The notes under the pieces are model-generated. The model did not search any database. It had not been told where the DNA came from and worked only from the letters and a program-made list of their open reading frames with translations. From Lepturacanthus savala (Eukaryota > Chordata > Actinopteri > Scombriformes > Trichiuridae): 64,000 nucleotides of DNA. The translations under genes were made by a program, and so were the position numbers. The stretch lies in NCBI GenBank assembly GCA_030544235.1, contig CM060478.1, positions 4,210,227 through 4,274,226 of the forward strand, given 5' to 3'. This document shows positions 58,291-64,000 of the stretch, in pieces; positions within the stretch are counted from its first letter, which is position 1, and each line of letters opens with the position of its first letter.

Positions 58291-58540
58291 GACTTCCAGA
58301 TCTTAGTAATTCTTAAATGGTTTCGACTCTCGCTTTGATCTCATTTAGAAAGTAAAAGAAGCCAAAGCTTTGGAAGTTATTTTGATTAGACTTTTATTAA
58401 CTTCTGTCTGCGTTACTAATGCCGTCTCTGAAGGATTCATTGGAAATCCTGTGATGCTGAGGAGAGAGAACAAACTAATATATCGCCATCACTTCCAGGA
58501 CTGTGTGCAGCACAAATTCAGCCGGATATTGTTGTTTTTA
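58291..58540. promoter_or_regulatory. Candidate conserved non-coding element
   Basis: TTAGTAATTCTTAAATGG, CTTTGATCTCATTTAG (TCF-like CTTTGAT), CGTTACTAATGCCGTCTCTG and AACTAATATATCGCCATCAC in unique sequence. Confidence 0.45.
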
Positions 58541-59040
58541 GGGCTCTGAGACTTTCTCTGACTTTGATAGTACATATCTACTAATTATAGTCAACAGAAA
58601 ACACAATGCTTAGAGTATTTCTACACTCTTTTATATCACAAAAGTGAGGTTTTGTTAAATTCAAATAAAGTATAAATTATCATATCGAAAAGCTCCACTT
58701 GACACAGTGATTCTAATCTGGAGACATTTAAAAAAAGCATATTTCTATGTCTGTATTGATATGTCTTCCCTTATAGGGTTTTCTTTGTTGTTAGACATCA
58801 TCAGCAGATGTTCATTCCATTTGCAAGTAATATAAAAACAGCACTTTTTACATTTGTTCCCTTTACCTTTGTTGAATCACATTTATGAAAAGAAATGTCA
58901 GAGGAAATGTTTTCTTATTAATGTTCCCTGCAGAAAAACAGCTTTGTATCATTTTTCTTAAGTGAAAAACTGAAAACGGGTCCCACAGACCCGAAGACCT
59001 TATGAGGGTTAAGCAGAGACCTCATTCAGGACCAAAAGCC
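58541..59040. other. Unassigned AT-rich sequence
   Basis: Nothing recognised. Confidence 0.45.
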
Positions 59041-59400
59041 TTGTTTCCACTGTCAGTACAGTACAGTACAGATCGGTACAGGGGTGTTTCCACTGATGTA
59101 GGTCTAACAAATGATGGATGTCAAAATGTTAAAGGCCAGATGGCCTTAAGCAAACTGACTATTTAGACACAGGATGTGTTGGAGGGTTGGCTTTTAGATG
59201 AAATGTATATAAGAGGGTTTGACTGGATGGGAAGAGGTCTCAGACTGGCACAGAGGCTTTCCACACCAAGAAACAACACTCCCTTAGGCTACAGGTCTTG
59301 TGTGCTAGGTACTCCAACCAAAAGGGTTACTAAAATGTAATGGCTACCATGGGACTGGTATGGTTCTATGGTAATGGAAACCCTAAAATAGCGTACCACA
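59041..59400. mobile_element. Probable DNA element ('GTTTCCACTG ... GGTAATGGAAAC')
   Basis: TTGTTTCCACTGTCAGTACA at the left is answered by GGTTCTATGGTAATGGAAAC at the right. GTTTCCACTG also repeats at 59087. The pattern fits a fish repeat with TTTCCACT and GTACAG/GGTACC phrases. The middle may be a foreign insertion. Confidence 0.5.
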
Positions 59401-59408
59401 TAGTGAAA

Positions 59409-59548
59409 ATGGGCCAATAGTGGCCTCTCCTGAGCCTCTCAGTTCTGGTTTGGTGTATCCTGTACCTTCTTCCTGACCGCAGCAGGGAAAAATAGCTTGT
59501 CACCCAGGTGTTTGGGATCTTAATGCTGTACCTGATGTAAAGTGTCAC
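59409..59548 (-). mobile_element. LINE reverse-transcriptase ORF, C-terminal remnant
   Basis: The minus strand at 59426-59488 encodes SLLRSGRRYRIHQTRTERLR, close to the conserved 'SGRRYRSIRTRTNR' type C-terminal segment of fish L2/Rex-like LINEs. Only the end of the open frame remains. Confidence 0.6.
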
Positions 59549-59585
59549 CTAAAATATTGTTTATTCAGCTAAACAAACCAACTCT

Positions 59586-59810
59586 TTGCAGGACTTCAGG
59601 ACTCTGCTCAATGCTGTTTCCGTGCCTGATGTTCCTGATGCCGCAGGAGAAGAAATTCCTCAGTATTTGAGAGGATACCTGGAAATTCCTCAAGCGTCCG
59701 GTGGTGAGGATTTGCCTTCCAGTGTCCAGCCCCAGGTCAGACCCTCGGTGATGTGGTGGATATCGTTCTGACGCCAGCGGGTCAGATGCTCTACTTCCTT
59801 CAGGTAGGCC
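59586..59810. other. Exon-like fragment of unknown origin
   Basis: TCTTTGCAG at 59583-59591 looks like an acceptor and TTCAGGTAGG near 59798 like a donor. The plus frame (59586-59771) meets a stop before the donor. The minus strand also has an open frame here. It may be part of the neighbouring LINE or an exon relic. Not a supported gene. Confidence 0.2.
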
Positions 59811-60090
59811 TTTTTATTGTTAGAATAGTAATAGATTTTTTTTCTAGGAAGCCTTTCATATCACACAAGGTCGCCTTACAAAACAATTACAAAATTTAAA
59901 AAAAAAAACAATTCAATCATTTCTATAAAGTATAAGAATAATAATTTTTCTCTGACACTTTCACCTAAAATTGAATAATGTGGTGCTAAATGAAAACACT
60001 TTTCTTGAACGTATATTAGACATAAGTCTATTTACAAATTATTTCAACCAATTTCGCCAAAGAGGCTCGCTGAGGTTTTGTGCATTGCAG
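59811..60090. other. AT-rich sequence
   Basis: A-run near 59900. Nothing recognised. Confidence 0.45.
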
Positions 60091-60313
60091 GAAAAATTCC
60101 AGGAAAAATGCATGTTTGTTTGAACTACATTTGCAATTGATCCACTGTAATGTGAAAGAAATCAGCCACCACCTCACAGCTGAGGAAATTAACATAGGAA
60201 ATGCTGCAGCTCCCGGCCTGCCAGAAACAAGAACTCCACTAGAAAACACCGGGAGGCCATTTTCACTGACTGATGTGTTTAAGGTGAAAGCAGTCATTTT
60301 TTTTTTAACTTAA
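60080..60313 (+). other. 77-codon open frame with splice-like edges, doubtful
   Basis: TTTTGTGCATTGCAG ends at 60090 and a GTGAAAG donor-like motif follows TTTAAG near 60282. The frame between is open, with the segment EEINIGNAAAPGLPETRTPL. No family is recognised, and no compatible neighbouring exon is evident. Could be a conserved non-coding element instead. Confidence 0.2.
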
Positions 60314-60839
60314 CTGTTTTCTAACCTGAGTATTTTTAAACCTGTTAGTCACATGCGGCCTTTTCCTCTTGTGAGAATATTTCTACCAATACCCAATTAT
60401 AGTTCCAAGTGTCTTCAACCAATATTTCAAGTCGAGCAGCCGAGGACCTCCATTACTTTCATGCACATGCACAACACCCCGTATGTTAAACAGCACAGAA
60501 TCAGAGCAGATTCTGCTGCACTTGATGCAAATCAGATGAACTGAGGCTTGTATGAATTTTCAGTCCTAATAATTAAAAAATGAACATTTTAGGGCATTTT
60601 CTGTAATACTTTTTTCTCCCACAAAAAAGGTGATGGATATTCCTCAGAGTTTGGAGAAGCCAGGTTATACTTCAAGCAAAATGAAGGCATAAATGTCACC
60701 AAATTTGGAATTAAAAAAGATGAGAGCCAGTAGATCTTCTTCCTGTATTTGCAGCAACAGTAACAGGTGCAGCACAACCTGTTTAAAGACCTGAATCGCC
60801 TTCACTCCCCAGTGGATATTTATGAGGCCTAAATGGCCA
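60314..60839. other. Unassigned sequence
   Basis: A 36-codon open stretch at 60623-60730 (plus) reads plausibly as protein but starts after a poly-A run and ends in TAG. No gene can be supported. Confidence 0.35.
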
Positions 60840-61440
60840 AGGCTGCTTATTAAAGCACCTTATTTGAACTAGATAATGTGAGTATGATAAGAGCGATTAA
60901 TGCCTGGCGATAACTGCGAGCCCATTGTCGTTTTTGATGACATTTGCGTTTGGTCTGGTAATGTATGTCCTATAGTGATAATTAAGACGCTGGCTTCAGA
61001 GGCGGGCGAGCTGAGTGGGAGGGGAAGCATTACACCCGGACCTTTCAGGCGATTAGCATCTCTGCTCCGTCTCGCCTGGCGCCGGCTTCAAGTGGAGCTT
61101 TTGAAGGAGCCCAAATTGATTCTGCATCCCGCCGCCGCCACCACGCTTGACGATAATTTCTTGATGTCTTATGTGTGTAATGTTTACAGAGTGTTATGGA
61201 TAGAAAGCCTCGAGCAGCGGGCTGCTGTGGAGAGCGTATTCTGTGAATACTTTAAGGTGAACCCTCCGATCAGAAGAGATTTCATATTATATGATATCGT
61301 AATACGGTTGCAGAATGGTTCTAAAACTAGAAAGAGCTTTTTAAATGCCCCTGTTTCCGAGTGTGAGGACTGTGTGAAGAAAACTTGGGATAGGAAGGAA
61401 AAATGTAACCAAAAGAGAGAAAACAGGCTGTAAGGATCCA
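60840..61440. promoter_or_regulatory. Candidate conserved non-coding block containing the longest open frame
   Basis: Unique sequence with TAAGAGCGATTAATGCCTGG, CCTATAGTGATAATTAAGAC, a GC-rich centre (CGTCTCGCCTGGCGCCGG, CCCGCCGCCGCCACC) and GACGATAATTTCTTGATG. A 177-codon plus frame (60900-61433) spans it. The protein has no domain, signal or family I know, and the motif content reads like an enhancer. Coding potential remains possible. Confidence 0.4.
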
Positions 61441-61850
61441 CCCGTTTGACGTTGCACTATCAACAAGAAAAAAAAAAGACATTGGACGAGGAATCAAACT
61501 CTACAACATTGACCATTGGCACCATAAATGGAGTTATACCTTATAACTTTCAATATTTTCTTGTCATCCAGTTGTCTGACTGCTGTAAACTGGACAGTAT
61601 TTACAATAGTATAATTCCAGAACACCTTTGGAAAAGCAGAATAGCCCTGTAGGCTTAAATAAATAAATACGTGAAATAGACCCAATGAGACTAATGACGT
61701 CTGTGTAAGGCAGTAAATGCAAATGTCCAAATGTGGATGTGGACGACAACTAGATAACTTCTAAAACAGGATAAGTTGCACAAACAGCAGCGAAGCAGTA
61801 CATAAACTGCACATTACATCATGTTAACTGGATATTTTGAGACTTTTACT
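61441..61850. other. Unassigned sequence
   Basis: Nothing recognised. Confidence 0.45.
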
Positions 61851-62030
61851 GATGATTTTAACCAGAACCATGATCCTTCTCCTCATCCTAACCAAGTATT
61901 TTGTGCACCTGACGGGAGCAGTTGCTCTGAGCATTAAATTTTGATGTGGCTGGGCTTAGACAGCAGTTAGCTGAAAGCCTGCTGCATTTATCTTATCCTG
62001 AGGGCTGTAACAAAAAGGCAGGGTTCAACA
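61851..62030. promoter_or_regulatory. Weak candidate conserved non-coding element
   Basis: GAGCATTAAATTTTGATGTG and TGCATTTATCTTATCCTGAG (GATA-like TTATC repeated) in unique sequence. Low confidence. Confidence 0.25.
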
Positions 62031-62259
62031 CTAATGAAAACAGGTTGAACTACCTGTTTGGTTTTGTACAAATGTCGACATTAGCACAGGAATGGCAGCT
62101 GGGGCTGTAGCAACCCTTCCTTGTTGTGTCTGTAGCACCGTTTACTACAACATATCATAGCAGTAACTTTAAAAATGAAAACACAAAATGTAAAAACATA
62201 AATCAGGTGTAGAATGGGTTTAACAGAACTGTAGGACTGTGTGGAAAATACATTTAAAC
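62031..62259. other. Unassigned sequence
   Basis: Nothing recognised. Just before 62260 stands ATTTAAAC, similar to the target site at 51786. Confidence 0.45.
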
Positions 62260-62690
62260 CAGGGGAGTCATACTCAGTGTAGTTCATGGGCCACATTCAG
62301 CACAATTTGATATCAAATAGGCCAGATCAGTCAAAATAATCATATAAATAACAACATCTACAAATTTCTCCTCCCATTTAAGTCAGTTCCTACCTTATGA
62401 ATATTTGCACGATTAATTCACCTTCAATTTACAAAACAGGAGAGATGACTTAAGAAAAAAAGTTTGATTTCAATGTGATGTCTCAGTTATTTACATATTC
62501 ACACATTTCAAGTAAAGATGTTCACTCACTCATCAATATTTTGTGTTTTCAGCAGCAGGTGAAGATAAACCTGGATATTTTATCACTTGAGCCCTGAAAT
62601 ATTCTCACCGAATTCACATTTTTTGAAGAAACAGGAACTAGTTCACCTTTTTGTATAGTCACCAGTGGCTGGATTGGACCCTTTGAAATA
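62260..62690 (-). mobile_element. hAT-like element, nearly complete, reverse orientation
   Basis: Starts CAGGGGAGTCATACTCAGTG, the inverse of the family's 3' end. It then follows the family backwards through CAAAACAGGAGAGATGACTT and AGCAGCAGGTGAAGATAAAC to GGCTGGATTGGACCCTTTGA. The original 5' TIR (about 40 bases) is missing at the right. Confidence 0.8.
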
Positions 62691-62715
62691 CTTAAGTCCT
62701 TTTAACAGTCTCTCT

Positions 62716-62733
62716 CACACACATACACACACA
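62716..62733. repeat. Short CA repeat
   Basis: CA repeat with one AT interruption. Confidence 0.85.
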
Positions 62734-63490
62734 GGTTGAAGCTGACACATTGAAAATTGAGTAAAATAGCACCAGACTGAATTATCTTAACTGAATCATT
62801 TTTACAGGGTGTAGATCAGTCTTTTTACACAACTGGCAGCCATGTCCACATTGGTGAGACTCACAACTACACTTAAAGAGCTTTTTTGATAATGTTCTTA
62901 ACAGAGTTCATTGATTTCCCTCACTATTTTTAATTTGGTATATCTTGGAAAACACAGAGGAAAAAAAAACAAAAAAACAACTCCTCATATTTTCAGCAGG
63001 GACTTACAAGATAAACAAGTTGAAAATACCTCAGCAATCAAAGATGCTGTGTTAGTTTGGTTAAATTCTTCAGCTGCGTAACACCTGTTCCAGCAAACAA
63101 GAAGAACTTCCTGTGAAAAGCAGCTGTGTGTGTATGTGTGTGTGTGTGTGTGTAAGCTAAAGGAAAATGCGGGGGGAGGGGGGCAGGTGAGGGACAGTTG
63201 GGAACCGTTCACCCGAGAATGTTGTTGTTTTAACTAGAGCACCATCTGCATTAAGGATTGTTAATTTGTTTTGACAGTGGTACACACTAGACACCAGAGC
63301 CGGCGAAGGAAAATAAAAGTTAGTCGCCGACTTCTCCGCAGCGTTTCGTTCTACCACTTCTTGGACCTTTTTGCTTCCGTAGATATAAAAACAAATGCTG
63401 ATGACTAACATGGCGCTCAGTCGGAATCACCATCCTGACCTTCTTCACGCTTATTAGTCCACAAGGAACATCTAGAAAAATCTTTGCTTA
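62734..63490. other. Unassigned sequence with a GT array
   Basis: GT array at 63125-63153. The part 63240-63440 keeps some CpGs (GCCGGCGAAGG, AGTCGCCGACTTC). No gene. Confidence 0.45.
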
Positions 63491-63504
63491 GTTTATCTTT
63501 AAGA

Positions 63505-63661
63505 GATAGTCACCCACACTAATATTCCCTCAAGGCTCCATTTTAGGGTCCGTATTATTTCATTATTATTATTATTTGCCTTAAAGATGCTCCCTTTTGT
63601 CTCCTTTTTCAAGTCATATAATATTTCTATCTATTGATGCGCTGATGACACTTTGCTATAG
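63505..63661 (+). mobile_element. LINE reverse-transcriptase remnant (L2/Maui type)
   Basis: In the plus strand, 63528-63560 encodes PQGSILGSVLF, the conserved RT block 'PQGSxLGPxLF'. After a frame shift, 63587-63658 encodes MLPFVSFFKSYNISIY, a stop, then CADDTLL, the catalytic 'Y/F-A-D-D' block with its first residue changed. Order and spacing match L2-type LINE RTs with the interval shortened. It is a dead fragment with a frame shift and stop codons. Confidence 0.75.
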
Positions 63662-63687
63662 GACCTGGTAATTACATGGAAAAAAAG

Positions 63688-64000
63688 TTTATTTATATAG
63701 CACATTTCAACAACCAGACAAATCAAAGTGCTTTACATAAAACATTAAAAGCATTGAGTTACAACTTAAAAACAGCTGGTTACAAAGAGGAAAATAAAAT
63801 ATTTAAAATAAAAAAATAAGAACAATAAGAAGTTGAAACCTAATTAAAATGTAATTTAAAAAACAGCTGAAGCTTGAATTAAATTTAGGCAGGAACAAAG
63901 AGAAAGGTCTTCAGGTCTGACTGAAAACAGTGAGTTTTCTCTGGGAGTTTGTTCCAGATGTGTGAGGCATAGAAACTGAATGCTGCTTCTCCATGTTAAA
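63688..64000 (-). mobile_element. Abundant fish retroelement, 3' end, cut by window edge
   Basis: TTTATTTATATAGCACATTT is the inverse of a retroelement 3' end. It continues through CAAAGTGCTTTACATAAAAC, AGGTCTTCAGGTCTGACTGA and GAATGCTGCTTCTCCATGTT, well-known phrases of a repeat common in teleosts. It continues beyond the window. Confidence 0.8.

Overview
The window looks like a stretch of teleost fish nuclear DNA, probably from a spiny-rayed (percomorph-type) species. The evidence is the AT-rich background, the very dense (CA/GT)n microsatellites, and many short interspersed repeats that I recognise as fish families: hAT-like elements ending in CAGGGGTGTCAAAC, a Tc1-derived miniature element, L2/Maui-type LINE remnants, and elements with ends such as TTTAAAGGTCC, GCTGCGTTCGATTGCACTC and TACCGTAATTTC. 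The family assignments are from memory; no database was searched.

I find no protein-coding gene, tRNA, rRNA or recognisable microRNA that I can defend. Most open frames come from (CA)n translation, homopolymers, transposon remnants or chance. No convincing chain of exons with splice sites and a recognisable protein family was seen. The window is best read as a gene desert or the inside of a very large intron.

Between the repeats lie roughly 25 blocks of single-copy sequence that are less AT-rich, keep CpG dinucleotides and carry homeodomain-type (TAATTA/TAATTG), octamer, TCF, RFX or nuclear-receptor motifs. They look like conserved non-coding elements (CNEs, candidate enhancers). Conservation cannot be proved from one sequence. 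The densest run is 55.6-58.5 kb, with others near 2.3, 3.9, 11.5, 14.9, 16.3, 18.3, 20.5, 24.4, 26.6, 28.2, 30.6, 34.9, 36.3, 39.6, 43.8, 44.8, 47.4, 48.0, 52.6 and 61.1 kb. If real, the window would be a regulatory landscape for a developmental gene outside it; which gene cannot be told.

Layout: 0-11 kb is AT-rich with a LINE tail, several DNA-element relics and two CNE-like blocks. 11-27 kb alternates microsatellites with CNE-like blocks and includes a chain of perfect hairpins (13.6 kb), an old TIR element (19.3-20.0 kb) and an inverted duplicated block (24.5/24.8 kb). 27-35 kb is AT-rich, with a TIR element (29 kb), a foldback element with an internally repetitive core (31 kb) and a 117-bp GT tract (31.9 kb). 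35-47 kb is rich in miniature elements, including a 1.6-kb-spaced inverted repeat and a local duplication. 47-58.5 kb is the main CNE-like zone, interrupted by a purine-rich tract and a complete hAT-like element. 58.5-64 kb mixes LINE relics, weak exon-like fragments and one CNE-like block.
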